From contig BCIO01000001.1 of assembly GCA_001599975.1 (NCBI GenBank), positions 744,001 through 808,000 on the forward strand: a stretch of DNA of 64,000 nucleotides, given 5' to 3'. The notes beneath the pieces were generated by a model. It saw only the letters and a program-made list of their open reading frames with translations. It was not told where the DNA came from and made no database searches. Positions 10,325 through 21,860 of the stretch are shown here, piece by piece; the first letter of the stretch is position 1, and each line of letters starts with the position of its first letter. This DNA is from Cystobasidiopsis lactophilus. Lineage: Eukaryota; Basidiomycota; Agaricostilbomycetes; Agaricostilbales; Chionosphaeraceae. Position numbers and translations under genes: made by a program.

Positions 10325-12014
10325 ATGGTGCGCTTTGCCTCCTTTTACCCTAGTCTGAGGACTGTAACTGACGTGCAGTGGCACAGGGTATCGACATTGA
10401 GAAGCATCACGTTCGCAAGCGACAGAGGCAAGCGCCAAAGTCGGAGGACGTCGAGCTGCTCTTGCTCGTCAAGGTGTGTTGCTTTGCACTGTAGTATACT
10501 TGCCGCAGTACTCAGCCAGGATTCGCATACAGCTTTATCGCTTCTTGGCCCGCCGCACGGACTCGCGCTTCAACAAGACCATCCTTCGCCGCCTCTTCCA
10601 ATCCCGCATCAACCGCCCGCCCTTGTCCCTCTCCCGCATCGCCAGAGAAGCTAGGACCAAGCCCGGCCAGACCGTCGTCATCGTCGGCACCGTCACCGAT
10701 GACAACCGCGTCGTCGACGCTGACCTGCCCGACAAGCTCACCGTCGCCGCCCTCCGCTTCACCAAGACTGCCCGCGCTAGGTTAGTTTCCCCTTCCACGC
10801 CTTCCTACCTCCCCTCCCTCTCCCCTCTGCTTGGCTTTTGCTCCCCTGGGTTTTTTCTGCGTCTTTTATTTGGATCCGTGTCCGAATCTCCTGCCCATTT
10901 CGACGCCAAAAATTTTCAAGATGCAGCGCCGAGCGAGTGGTTTCCCCTTGCTTCCGTCCCGCCTGCCTCTGTCATGGAGTGTATGGCTAGGAGCAATCGA
11001 CTGGGTGGTTAAACTGCGCCTTACCAAGTTCCCTCTATGGCCACACACTTTGTCGTTCGAGCTTGGTTCGCTTTGGGCCTCCGCATTCGGGACAGGGAAA
11101 GGACTTCAGGGTCTCGACTACCTGTCTCTGTGGCAGCGAGGATCCATTCAAGAAGGCAGAACGCTTGATTATCGACGTGTGCGCTATTGAACTTCGGTCC
11201 AAGCTCGAAAGGCCCCCTTTCGCCAGGTGTGCTTTGATCCAAGTGGATTCCAATCGTCCCAAACAAAAGAGGAGGGAAAGATTCCAAAGGAACAATTGCT
11301 TTTCAGAGAGGAAAAGGAGTGTTGGTTGTGTGGTGTGGTCGGTGGCGGACCTCGGCTTTTGATCTTCCTCGCGGTGCAGCCCCTTGCCCCTCTGGACCTG
11401 CCTGCCTGTTTGGATCATCTGCTTCTTGGTTGCCTGCTTGCCTTCGATGCCCAGACACAAACATGCCCCTGACTACTTGATGTTGACTTTTGGATCTTGG
11501 CTCTTTTTGCTCTTTCTCGACCTTTCACCGCTCTGGCCTTCTCAGATGGACATCACCTCCACGTCTTCTCCCAGTACTTTCTCCCAGCACACGCCCTCAT
11601 CCCACATCATTGTCTCCAAACGACGGTTTTGCTGACTTTCTGCGCTTTCCCCTCCAGAATCATCGCAAAGGGTGGCGAGGCCTTGACCTTGGACCAGCTC
11701 GCCCTGCGCGCCCCGACCGGCTCCAACACGCTCCTCCTCCGCGGCGCCCGCAATGCGCGCGAGGCCGTCCGCCATTTCGGCATGGGCCCCCACAAGGTTC
11801 GTTCTTCGACCACCTTTTCTGTTTTGACGGACTGTAAGCTGATCGGGGTGGTCTCCAAACGAACAGCACAAGAAGCCCTACGTTATCTCCAAGGGCCGAA
11901 AGTTCGAAAAGGCCCGTGGTCGCCGTTCGTCCAGGGGTGCCAAGGTGGGTTGCCCCGTCTACTTCCTGCGAGAACTCCTTGCTGACCAGGCTTCGGTGAC
12001 GACAGTGGAACTAG
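10325..12014 (+). CDS. RPL18: 60S ribosomal protein L18 (eL18)
   Basis: Structural protein of the large cytosolic ribosomal subunit. The ATG at 10325-10327 is an exon of only three bases; after a 59-base intron the protein reads [14 protein letters not shown], the conserved eL18 start. A second 59-base intron precedes [20 protein letters not shown]. That exon continues through [12 protein letters not shown] and [18 protein letters not shown] to FTKTARAR, ending at 10780. The third intron is about 877 bases (10781-11657), far longer than its neighbours. The next exon starts [17 protein letters not shown] and contains [16 protein letters not shown] and HFGMGPHK; the last coding part reads [20 protein letters not shown]. 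The final two residues and the stop at 12012-12014 assume a last small intron ending at 12005. High confidence in identity, moderate in the 3' end. Confidence 0.9.
10781..11657 (+). other. unusually long intron of the eL18 gene
   Basis: Runs from the GT after GCTAG to the CCTCCAG acceptor. Other introns in the window are about 45 to 100 bases. It is pyrimidine-rich and has no convincing reading frame. Ribosomal protein introns often host snoRNAs, but I could not find a convincing C/D pair; TTGATGT at about 11476 and CTGAC motifs nearby are weak. Confidence 0.6.
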
Positions 12015-12629
12015 TCTACTCGCTCCGCGCGTTTGGCTTGTTTTGGGAGGATCATACGAGACCTGTTGCTTGGAAGGAGGAATCGAGGGGACGGGAAGCC
12101 TGTTTGGGCGTCTCATGCTTGCACACACACATTCGGGAGACCGCCCGCCTCTTTCTCTCTCTGACTTGGCTATCGGTGCCTTGCGCTACTGATAAACTCG
12201 CCACTATTTTGAGGGACGGGACGCTATCTGCATGTGAAATGAGCTGGCTCCCGCGTGGCGAAATCGGCTCTGACGCTCTGACGATTTTGGATCCGGTTGT
12301 CCTCGCACGGCCTCGACGATACTACTGCAGCTTCCAGTCGCCGCTGCTACAGCTGCTTTACGAGAGAACCAGTGTGCCGAACAGACGGACCCAAGAGCGG
12401 CGGCGGTGTTGTGTCGCTCGGGATCCACGAAGATCTTCTTCCTCGCTTGGACGTCCGTCTCGGGCCTCCTCCTCCCTTCAAACCTTGTTCTGCGCTCGCC
12501 AGTCCAGCAGCTGCGTTGGACGATGGCTGTCGATAGGCTGCACCAGTGAATACACGACCAGGTGTGTGCAAGCAAACAATCAATAGACATTGCTTTGGCC
12601 GGCCTAAAATTGCCTGATAACAGCAAATC
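12015..12629. other. intergenic: 3' side of eL18 gene and promoter of RhoGEF gene
   Basis: About 600 bases. Overlapping frames on both strands show no recognisable protein features. No strong regulatory motif is seen. Confidence 0.4.
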
Positions 12630-15600
12630 ATGCTCGAGCACTCGCCCTCGTCTGGCTCTGCGGCTTCGTCGACGAGCAGCAAGTCCACTGCTCTGACCAC
12701 GCCCGACTCGAGCCCGCCTCTGGACAGCGGCCATGACAAGCGATCACCCGGCTTGGCGGCGGCCTCCCCAAACGTGCTGGGTCCCAAGGTCGTCGTCCAG
12801 CTCCACCACCAACGGCGCACCCGAGGCAGCCCCAGGTCGGTCTCCATGGGCCGCTTCTCAGGCGCCATCTCAGCCCACGAAGCGCTCCGGCCGTCTACGT
12901 CAATCGAGGCCACTCGGTTACCTCATGCCAGCTTCTACGACCCCCAATGGTCCTCCCCTTATGACATTGCCTCGCCTACACCCTCCTCCCCGGCCAGCCT
13001 GGCCAGCTCCAGCCCGAAAATGATGCGCAGGACCGGATCGTTCGACCCGGTGTTCATGCGCTCCCCTCAGCCCCAGCCCTCGCCCTTCTTGCCTTCGACT
13101 CCCAACCAAAGACGAAGAGCTACATCCCTAGGAACGCCCCCGAGCCCGGCGCGAGAGTTGCTAGGTGGAGGAGCGCGGCCCAGCTTGAAAAATGCAGGCA
13201 CCGCCCCGCGACTGAGGGTGTCTGGCATGCCCGTCCCTCATCCGCCGCTGCCTACCAACCAGGTTTATGGTCACCGACCGGCTAAATCTCTCGACTTCCA
13301 CCCTGCGCCTCCTTCTCCCGCCAAGACTGCACCAAGAAGGCCGTCTTTGGTTCCTTCACAACCCATCAGACCCCCACCGCTCGAACCCTCGCCTCCCATC
13401 GCAGAACCACCTTCGAAAGTGGTCGAGCGCTTACCGACTCGCAAAACCTCCTTGACCGATCTAGGCGAGCCGATCCTGCAAGACCCACCCTTGGCCACGA
13501 AACCCCTCACCTCTCCGCCCAAACGGAGGTCTTCGCTTTCTTACGCTGCGGCCCAACGTCCCGTTTCTTTGCCACCTACTCTCACACCCCTCGCCATTCC
13601 ACCAGGAGCGGCCAGGTCGACGCCAAGCAAGCGCCCCTCGTTCTTCTGGGACGCCGCCTCCGACCCCCGAGAAGCCTTGCAAGGTCTAAGAGAAGACGAG
13701 ATGGTTGTGGCTGCCTACCGCTCCCCAGACCCGTCCTCCTCGTCCAGCTCGGAAGACACCGAGGAAGCGGTGGTCGTCGTCAAGGAGAGCCCTTCGAGAC
13801 GGCGGCTGAGCTTGGACCTGGGGGCCGGCAAGAGGCTGAAGAGGAAGAAGTCGAGTGTTGGAGGCGCCAAGCCCGCGCAGGAAGTGCCGCCGGTGCCTAG
13901 CGTCAACAAGGCGCAGGAGGTGGTGGTGGTGCCTGTCGTTGCGGAGAAGCGCAATTTCTCAGAGGGCAGCTATGGCGATGGAGGGTGAGCGTCTTCCTAC
14001 CTCTATCCCAGCTTGGATATGCCTCAATGGTGTTCACAGACCTCCGGGATGGGATGATCTACCTCAATCGGAGAAGGCCCGACTTCACCAACCTGTTCCA
14101 CTTCCCCCTCAACCTCCGCAAGGTCCAGGATCAGCGCCCGTTAGGCCACCTTTGGAGCGGCGCAAGTCGGCCTTGGAGCGTCTGGGCATCCGGCTTCGAG
14201 GGCCCTCCTCATCTAGGCCAGCGTCGATCGCTTCTTCTGCCTCCCCGCCTTCGTCGCCCACTCGCCCTAGAAGGAAGTTGCAGCGCAAAAGACACACTTT
14301 GGATTCGCCTGTCAGTCCCCAGCAAGTGAAGGATGAAGGCGGCAGACCAAAGTTGTCCTTGGACACCACCCACACGCAGTCCTCGCCCGTCGAAGTTCTG
14401 GTCTCGTCCGACGGCGCACCTTCGACGTCTCCGCCGCTGTCGGCTGTGGGCCGTCGTCCGGAACGACCAGCGCCACCGCCGCCGCGCGAGTCGTTCTTGC
14501 CCAGGTCCTACTCTGTCCCCGCCATGCCCTCCCACTTCGCATCCTCTACGGCGCCCTCTTCCGCCGCGGGCCATGACCCCTCCGCCGCTTCGTCGTCCAC
14601 CAACCTCTCCCACCACGAAGCCCTAACCCCCAAGTCGTCCTCCAGCCACCACCACTCGCGCCCGCCCAAATCCAAGACTTTGTCCTCCCTCTTTGACATT
14701 GACGACGACTCGACTTTCTTGAAAGCGATTGAAGGCATGTACGACGATTCGGCCCTGGTTTTGGACCCCAAGGAGAAGAGGCTGTCTGCGTCGAGCTTGC
14801 AGGACACCAAGGCGCTATTCATCGTCAGGGAGCTATTGGCCAGCGAGAGGTCGTACCTAAAGCATCTAACGGCTTTGAATACTGTGAGCTGGCTGCTTCC
14901 TACAGTCCACTTGACATCGGACTCAGTACGCCCTTGCTCATAGTCGCTGGACCTGACTGTCTTGGCGCCCTTGCCCACTCGCTTCTCGGCTTATATGTCG
15001 GATACTGATCTGCCCAATTCGATCAGCCGCACGACGTCGCTCACCGCCTCCCCGAGCCGCACCTCCCAAGACCTCCCCCGCCCTGGCGGCCCACCGCCAG
15101 ACAGGCTGGAGCACGTCCGCATCCTCCGCGAACAGCTGCCCCCTGTGCTCAACGTGACCGAGCAAATGACCCAGCACTGGTCCGAGGACCCCTCGCCCGA
15201 AGGTGTCGCCCTCACGTTCCTCCAGATGGAAGACGAGATCCGGTCCGCCTACGTCGCCTGGCTCTACAACTTCCCCCACCTGCAGGCCGTACTCCGAGAC
15301 CTGGTCATGCCTTCCGGTCCGTCCTCGTCTTCGGGCCATTCGCCGCCGAGGAGGTGGATGTCAAGGGACCGAAGCGACAAGAGGAGGCACTCCGCCACCA
15401 CACCCGCTGAAACGCCTTCGGACACCGACACGGAGATGACGCCGGTCTCCCCAACTCGACCGGCGCCGGAGAGGAGGATGTCCTGGATGTCCAATGTCAG
15501 CGCTAGCGGCGGAAGCGGCCGCAAGCACTCCTCCAAGCGCGGAGGGGACCACTCTTCCACAACCCCGACCAAGCTTCACCGGGCTTCGGCCAAGCTTACG

Positions 15601-15910
15601 ATGAGCGACATTGTCATCATGCCTTGCCAAAGAGTCACTAGATATCACCTCTTCCTAAAGTGGGTTGCTTGTCCTGCGAGCTCGTCGAGGCGGATCTAAT
15701 ACCTTAACCCTCAGAGAGCTCTTGAAGTGTACGACGGCCGACGTGGAAGTCATCGACCTCATCCGCCAAGCCCTCCGCGGCGTGCAAGAGATCGCCTCTC
15801 TGTGCGACAGCATGCAGCAAGCCTGCTTCCACGAAGAGGGGCTCCTGCCGCCTCAGCATCACAACTACCAACCAGCCACTTCTCACGCCACCGACACGAC
15901 CACGACCTGA
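12630..15910 (+). CDS. RhoGEF (DH) domain protein with long disordered N-terminus
   Basis: Probable guanine nucleotide exchange factor for a Rho/Cdc42 GTPase, acting in polarity or cytokinesis. ATG at 12630 opens about 450 residues of Ser/Pro/Arg-rich, probably disordered sequence with many RRxS-like sites. A short intron (about 13987-14030) leads to a second disordered block. The DH domain begins DTKALFIVRELLASERSYLKHL, its conserved region 1. After an intron it continues through SLDLTVLAPLPTRF, an internal Ser-rich insertion (about 15310-15570), and the hallmark MSDIVIMPCQRVTRYHLFL with KELLKCT on the next exon. The protein ends soon after helix LIRQALRGVQEIA with a short tail, stop at 15908-15910. 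No PH domain follows, whereas most RhoGEFs have one. Length is about 1,020 residues. Loss of the PH domain or another membrane-targeting route is possible. Confidence 0.75.
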
Positions 15911-16281
15911 ATGACCATCTCTCTTAATTCTTAATGCGCTTCGACCTTCGATGTTGTGGCACCAAATCCTGTTCTTATTCTCTCCTCACGAATTCTCTTT
16001 CACGAAACCACGTCTTGCTTTTCATACAACCACTCACAAACACGAGACATGGGTTTCACGGGCACTTCACGAATTCGAAAATGACCTTTCTGATCCTTTA
16101 CTTTGTAAATTATTTTCGGGCATGCGAAAATGTATATTATCCTCTCTTCGTTGCGGACGGGAACAACAAAAAGCGAAGATTGTACAAGACGGAGAAGCAT
16201 TATTGAAAGGTGTCCGTGAGCACGAAAGGAAGAAAAGAAGATGCTGGAGACATTGGTCTATCGAATGGACGGAGCGCCTTT
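15911..16281. other. convergent intergenic region
   Basis: About 370 AT-richer bases between the 3' ends of the RhoGEF and b561-like genes. Holds the two 3' UTRs. Nothing else seen. Confidence 0.5.
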
Positions 16282-17388
16282 CTACGAGAGCCTCGAAGGG
16301 GACTTGTCGGTGAGCTTGAGGTTGTCGGACGACCCAGCGTTGATGGGCTCGCGCCAGGCGTTGTTGCCGCCGCGGACGCGGTAGAGACTTTCGGCTGGTG
16401 GCGAGGAGGTTCAGCTTTCTGGTCCAGGCAGCGACAAAGTGGACTTGCCAGCAACCGCCACGAGTACCAAGAAGCCCATCCACACGAAGAAGAGGATATG
16501 GATGGTCCGTGAAGTGAAAAAGACTGTGACCACACGAACTTGAGACGACGAAGGGGATGGGCAAAGGAGAGGGCATACCGGTGAGCTCATCGCCGTTTGC
16601 TGCGAGATCATTGAGGCGTTGTTATCTGGTTGATGAGGAACTACTCACACTGGTACATGCCGAGCGGAACTGCGGCGAAATCGTTAGCAGGACCTAAGCA
16701 AAGAGGGGATCGGCCTACTATTGACAAGGCCCAAGATCAAAATCGACCAGCCACAGATCCAACTGCACCAATGAGGTCACGTCAGGCCTCAGATCAGAAC
16801 GGGGCGGGCACCAGGGCCACGCACTGAGGATAGTCAAGCCACCAGAGGTCGCGCCGGATGGTGGGCACGGTTCGGTGCAGGTAGCTGAGTAGCAGACCGC
16901 CCACAGGTTGGAGAATTAGCAGGCAGGCGATGGCGAGTCCCAGCCGCTGAGAGTACAAGTGAGTCCAATCGTTAGACTTTAGATTTTGCCGGCCAACGAA
17001 AGCCTCTTACCTTGTGAGGCGAAGTCCATTGGCTCACGCCCGAGATGAAGCTACAATATTACTTTGAGCTTCATTCACGCAGTTACGATAGATGACGACT
17101 TGCATGGCGCAGGTGAAGCCCGCGACGAAGAACAGAAGAACCAGGGCGTTCAGTACCAGGTGGAGGGGCAGCCAGAAGCCCTTCGGGCCGCTCTTTCCTG
17201 CACGCCGCCCATATCGGGCGATGAAGATGCTGAAAGGGAGGAAGACGCCCAGAGACAAGAACATCAAGACGCCATGCGTCCGAGCAGCGCTGTCGTAAGT
17301 TGGGCTGACTGGAGAGGCTCCGATGGCTGCAGGCAAGCATCAGTACCATCACACGTCTCCTACACTCAAGGAGAAGCTTACAGGACAT
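16282..17388 (-). CDS. cytochrome b561-like membrane protein
   Basis: Probable transmembrane heme b561-type electron carrier of internal or plasma membranes. The start MSSIGASPVSPTYDSAA is formed by joining ATGTCCT (17388) across an intron. TM1 reads HGVLMFLSLGVFLPFSIFI, TM2 LVLNALVLLFFVAGFTCAM, TM3 RLGLAIACLLILQPVGGLLL followed by SYLHRTVP. A further exon reads GPANDFAAVPLGMYQ, and the last TM is HILFFVWMGFLVLVAVAG. The His residues in HGVLMF, WTSPHK and SYLHR fit b561 heme ligands. The last exon is reached by a GC-AG intron (16395-16448, donor GCAAGT) and ends NLKLTDKSPSRLS, stop at 16282-16284. No DOMON domain is visible. The junction between the TM2 exon and FISGVSQWTSPHK cannot be made in frame with standard sites, so that intron is unresolved. 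Confidence 0.6.
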
Positions 17389-18101
17389 GTTGGCGGTGGT
17401 TCGAGGCCAAAAGACTGAATTCGAAATGCGCGAGTCGGGCTGTCCTGCCCTCGGAGCATGGTCCTAATCGTTCGTCATACTCCTGAAATAGCTCTTCAAG
17501 TGCATTGTGGCCAGTATCTAGCCCGTTGTCGCGTCAGAGGCTCCGGGAAAGGGCTTCAAGGCAAATGCTGGTCGAACATAAGCTTCGTGTGCTGGCTTGG
17601 CAGGCACCGCCTGCATTCGAATCGATGGCAAACCAGCTCATCAAGCAGGCACTGAGATGGAGAGCCAGGCAAGACCACAAGCAAAGACCGGCGCGTCAAA
17701 AAGTTGCCACCACAACGCCGGGAAACTTTGAACAGCTTAAACCAAGCGCATTGGTCGCAGGGAGCGTCTCGCCTCGTTTCCCGTTTCTGAAAAGATTGAC
17801 GGTAGTGGAACAAGAGGCACCGACTCCGTTCCGAGAGCGCGGCTGCGAGTTGATTGGCTGTTGGCCACCTTCCTCCGCTGGCACCAATCTCGTCTCGTGA
17901 ATGGCGATGAAATGTCCCCACTACTGGTGTGCTGCTCTTGCACAATGCCTGCATCATACCAATCTGGCGCGCTTGCTGGATAAATCCCCGTCCATTTCTT
18001 GGCCGCCTGGTGCCCGAACCCCCGCTTCCCACTTTGTGTGACAAAAGATTGCCGGCTCCACTTCTCCAGGTTGAACTCCAGCCATTGCCATCTGCACAGT
18101 C
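17389..18101. other. divergent intergenic region (b561-like / kinase fusion)
   Basis: About 710 bases between two divergent start codons. A 251-codon minus-strand frame overlaps it and the next gene but is an antisense shadow. It should hold both promoters. No clear TATA box. Confidence 0.4.
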
Positions 18102-20389
18102 ATGGGTCGTGTTAGTGCAATCAGCTCTGTGGAGGCTGTGACCAGCGACTGGCTGTCGAAGGCGCTTGGGGTCCAAGTCTCGGTCCAAGATGTCAAGCCA
18201 ATGGGCGTCGGCATCAGCTCGTCCAACTTGCGTGCCGTTTACACCGAGAACAATGTGACGAAGAGCCTCATTCTCAAGCTTGCGTCGGACAACCCCAACT
18301 CTAAGCAGCACGGATGGGAGAACGGAGGGTAGGCGCCCTTTGCCCGGTCGTCAGGCTCGGTCGTCAGCAGCCGGACCTCTTGACTCATTGCTGGTGAAAC
18401 AGCTACGAGCGAGAAGTCAAGTTTTACCAGACGTTTGGCGACCAGTTCGAAGTCATACCAAAGCACTATGGCAGCGCTTTCGATGAGAAAACTGGCGACT
18501 TCACAATCTTGCTCGAAGACATCGAAGACGCGAACCAAGTTACGGACCTCGAAGGCGGCTCGATTGAATGGGCAAGAGCTGCCATGTCAGCCCTCGCTCA
18601 GATCCAGGGCCCTACGCTAGGCGATTGGATGTGGCAAGTGCCTTTTCTTACTACATCGACCCTCAAGCTGATCTTCAGCACAGGGCCGGCAAACAGCCGT
18701 GGTTGTAAGGCCATATTTACTTGTAGATGTGTTTCCGGTTAACCTGTTGCACCAGAAATCAGCCAGCGATGTACAACGCAGCACTCGTACGGAAGAGCTA
18801 CCCCAAATTCTTGGAAAAGTGGGGCCATCTGCTGGACAAGGACGGCAAAGAGGTCTGCCAGTGGTTTTACGAGAACTGTGAAGAGTGGGAGAGGCTCAAG
18901 CTGCCTCCCTTGGGCATCGTTCATGGCGACTTCCGGTTCGACAATCTGCTGCTCAGCAAGAAGCGCGGCCTTGTGGTGGTTGACTGGGCTACCGCTACTT
19001 GGGACAACCCGTTGAACGATGTGGCCTACTTTCTCGGCAGCACCATCAAGCCGGAAGTCCGCCGAAAGCACGGAAACGACCTAGTTCACTTCTACCTCAA
19101 GGAGCTCCGATCCTGCAGCGCCATGAACGTTAGCGACGAAGTTGGCTGGGACGCCTATCTGCGCGGCACCTTCCAGCCGCTGTGCTTGATCATGGGCGCC
19201 GCTGTGCAGCTCGACTTGTTCAGCACTCGCCACGTGCAGCAGCTCGAAGCCCATCTCAGCAAGGCCCTCTCCCAGATCATCGACACCGGTTCCGTCAAGC
19301 ACGTCACAAAGACTCTTGACATCGCGAGGAAGCCTCTCCGTACTGATCCCAAGGACGACCTGCTCCACCCTATCGCCCCCGGGGAGTGGTTCAATGAGTC
19401 TTGGTACCAGGACGTCGTTACGCCAGACGGACAGACCTGCGTGTATGTTCGATACGGGCGGCTGCCTAATCAAAACCGATGTCAATTTGTCGGCGTTGTA
19501 AGTGGACCTCCAACTCATTCGGACTCGAGTCTGTGAGCTCAAGCACTGTCGCCATAGATTATGCGGGCGGGCCAACCAACGCTCCAAATAGAACTTCAAG
19601 ATGCGCCTTATTCAGCTCCTGACAATCTGGTGCAAGAGTTCACGCATCCGGTGTGCTGGTACAAGCAAACGCTGACCAAGCCCTTGGAACTCTGCCGCAT
19701 CCAGCTCAAGGGGAAGGCCGAAGCGTTCGACGACCTGGGAGCCCCCATGAACGGCAGGCCGGGCATTGGCTTCGTGGACATCGAGTTCGACATCACCATT
19801 CAATCTGTTGGCATTCCTTTCAGTTGGCGGATCACACCCAGGTGGGAAGCGCCTGCGAAGGGATGGGGCACCTACACCATCGCTGGACAAAGGTTTAGCA
19901 TTGAAGGTCACTCTCAGCGTGATCACTCTTGGGGTATGAGGGACTGGCATAGCGCGAGCTGGCAGTGGTCGCATGTCCACCTGGAGGACGGTACTCACTT
20001 CCACACTTGGTCGGAGCACGAGTTCAACGCGTTCAGTGTCGGGTATGAGCAAATAGGAGACGTGAGTCCTTGCATTTCCTCAGAACTGTATCTAACTTGC
20101 CCTGCAGAAAATCATCGAGTCGACATCGGTCGTTTCAGAAGAAGACTGGGATGCCAAAGGATGTTTGAAGCGCGCCACCGTCAAGATGCAGCCTGGCAAC
20201 ATCGAGCTGTACTACACCCCGACTGCGCTGTCGGGACACGTCTTCCGCGACGTGCGCTCCAGGTTCACCCAGTATCCTCGCGCCATGTGCACAGTCAAAA
20301 CCAATGACGGCCGTAAAGGAGTGGCCGTCATCGAATTTGGTCTCGTCCGAAACCGCGGCATCCCCGACAAGGCAAAGGCAAAGCTTTGA
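18102..20389 (+). CDS. APH-type phosphotransferase fused to AttH/CrtC-like domain
   Basis: Two-domain protein of roughly 690 residues. The N-terminal half is an aminoglycoside/choline-kinase-like phosphotransferase: GVGISSSNLRAVYTE, LILKLASDN (ATP Lys), then FTILLEDIEDA. The catalytic loop is IVHGDFRFDNLLL (HGDxxxxN) and the metal motif is VVVDWATATWDNPLNDVA. Immediately after come ESWYQDVVTPDGQTCVYVRY and, across a short intron, GVIMRAGQPTLQIELQDAP, GIGFVDIEFDIT, EGHSQRDHSWGMRDW and a WQWSHVHLEDGTHFH block, ending PDKAKAKL. This second half resembles the AttH/CrtC-type calycin domains annotated as DUF7065/DUF7064; HSWGMRDW is the kind of motif expected there. Such domains often accompany APH kinases in actinobacteria (from memory). 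Substrate unknown, perhaps a lipid or terpenoid. Exon junctions between 18330 and 18780 are approximate. Confidence 0.75.
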
Positions 20390-20882
20390 TCGTGGTCGTA
20401 TAGATAAACTTAAGACTGTTCATGTGCAATGAGGAGCTGAAAGAGAACCGAAAAGTCTGGTGGCGTTCTCACTGTCCACACTGAATCGGCCTTGCGCTCT
20501 TGTCCCGGACCGCAATGACCTCCATTTTGCGGGCTTTCAGCGCCCCTTTCAAAGTTGTGGCCTCTTTCTGATAAGCTCAGCGGCTGCAGAAGCCGTCGAA
20601 CGTCTCTTCGGGTGCTTGGATCTGCTCTCCGCTGCAGCTTTCGAGTTTCAAAGAATGGCTTGCCCGCTTGGATCCGTCCTTGCTTTTGTCTGAGGACTAA
20701 TCTGGCTCCTCTTTCCCTTGGAGACCTGCTGGACCAGGCACACCGCTTTTGTGCGGCTTTGAAAGCCTGCTTTCTTCGTTTCAGGGGAGACGGCGCTGGG
20801 GCCTTCCTGCCTGGCTCTATAAAATGCTTAATCTTATCCCTTTCTCCCTCCTCATTCTGCTATTCTCTCATCAACATCATTC
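20390..20882. other. intergenic with core promoter of RNase III-like gene 1
   Basis: About 490 bases. A TATA box precedes the next ATG. No coding frame is supported. Confidence 0.5.
20818..20824 (+). promoter_or_regulatory. TATA box of RNase III-like gene 1
   Basis: TATAAAA within CTCTATAAAATGC, 59 bases before the ATG at 20883 and followed by a pyrimidine-rich stretch. This is a typical distance for a short 5' leader. Confidence 0.55.
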
Positions 20883-21408
20883 ATGGCATCACTCCGTCTT
20901 GCTTGCCCTGCCCTTCGCAACCTGCCCATCCCCAACAAACTTCTCACCAAGGCTATGACCAACCGCCTGAACAAGCCCTTGGCTCACGTAGGTAGGTCAC
21001 ACTGTATTCGAGAGTCGAAGAGGACCTTTTATTCATCAACGAGCTGCAGGCGACCGTGGGCTTGGAATGGGATTGTCAATGGCGCTCTTTCCGCAAGGTC
21101 AAACTCAAGGTTGGTTACCTAAGTGCTGCTCCAATATCGAGTTCTCCAACTAATCCATGGTTACAGACAACATGTCACTCGCCGCCAAAAGACACTTGTC
21201 CAACCAAGCTTTGGCCAGAACCTGTCAGAGAACGGGCATCAGCGGAGCCATCATCATGCCCAAGAATCACAAGGGCAAGCTTTCCGTGAAGACGAAGGCC
21301 GATGTCGTGGAGGCTCTGGTTGGAGCTGTCGTGGTTCATTCTCGCAACACGGGAGCCGATGTTACCAAAGCTGTCCTCTCGGTGATGAAGGAGTGGCGGA
21401 TCTGGTGA
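20883..21408 (+). CDS. small RNase III-like protein, copy 1 (active-site variant)
   Basis: Single RNase III domain of about 130 residues with no dsRBD. Three exons join as MASLRLACPALRNLPIPNK ... LNKPLAHV, then GDRGLGMGLSMALFPQGQTQ, then DNMSLAAKRHLSNQALART, KGKLSVKTKADVVEALVGAV and VMKEWRIW. The pattern matches RNase III: NExLEFLGDAVL corresponds to NKPLAHVGDRGL, LvSNetLA to LSNQALA, and ADxxEAliGA to ADVVEALVGA. The catalytic Asp of GD and the Asp and Glu of ADVVEA are kept. The signature Glu two residues before LGD is Ala, so cleavage activity is doubtful. The N-terminus (MASLRLACPALRN) is somewhat like a mitochondrial presequence. A related gene follows 452 bases downstream in the same direction. 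Preceded by a TATA box. Confidence 0.7.
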
Positions 21409-21860
21409 TCGTGTTCCTGTTTGCCTTCACACCAGCGGTTCTGTTTTCCAAGCTTGTAGTACATGTACTCGTACGATGCACACCACTCACGAACTTTCTA
21501 TCGTCGAATCGTGCCTCTGTCGACCGAACCTGACAAGCTCCACCTCCAAAATCTCTTTGCTCTCGCTTCTGATCGTTTGGGCTTTCTGGCGCATCTCTCT
21601 TCTTTTTTCTGTTCCAGATAGATGCAGCTGCTACTCTGGCATCATTTCCGAGCGCTCGGACCACCATCGTGCCTCCTATCCTCCGTTGGGCAACCAACAT
21701 GTGCTTACACCACCACTCCCAACACCGGCTGTCAAGATTTATTCATCGGAGGTGGACTGTGTGATGGCGCTCAGTCCCTCCGCCTGGTCTTGGAAGGAAC
21801 ACCTCACGTCTCTTCTTCTTTCTCTCCCTCCATCCTCTATCACCACTTCGATTCTTCATC
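21409..21860. other. spacer between the two RNase III-like genes
   Basis: About 450 bases. Frames here are low in structure and not connected to either gene. It should contain the terminator of copy 1 and promoter of copy 2. Confidence 0.4.

Noticed and set aside
10781-11657. C/D snoRNA inside the long eL18 intron
   Set aside because: Only weak C-box (TTGATGT) and scattered CTGA motifs, with no terminal stem pairing found by eye.
17556-18311. 251-codon minus-strand frame
   Set aside because: Overlaps the start of the APH fusion gene and the divergent promoter; no domain, and the plus-strand gene is well supported.
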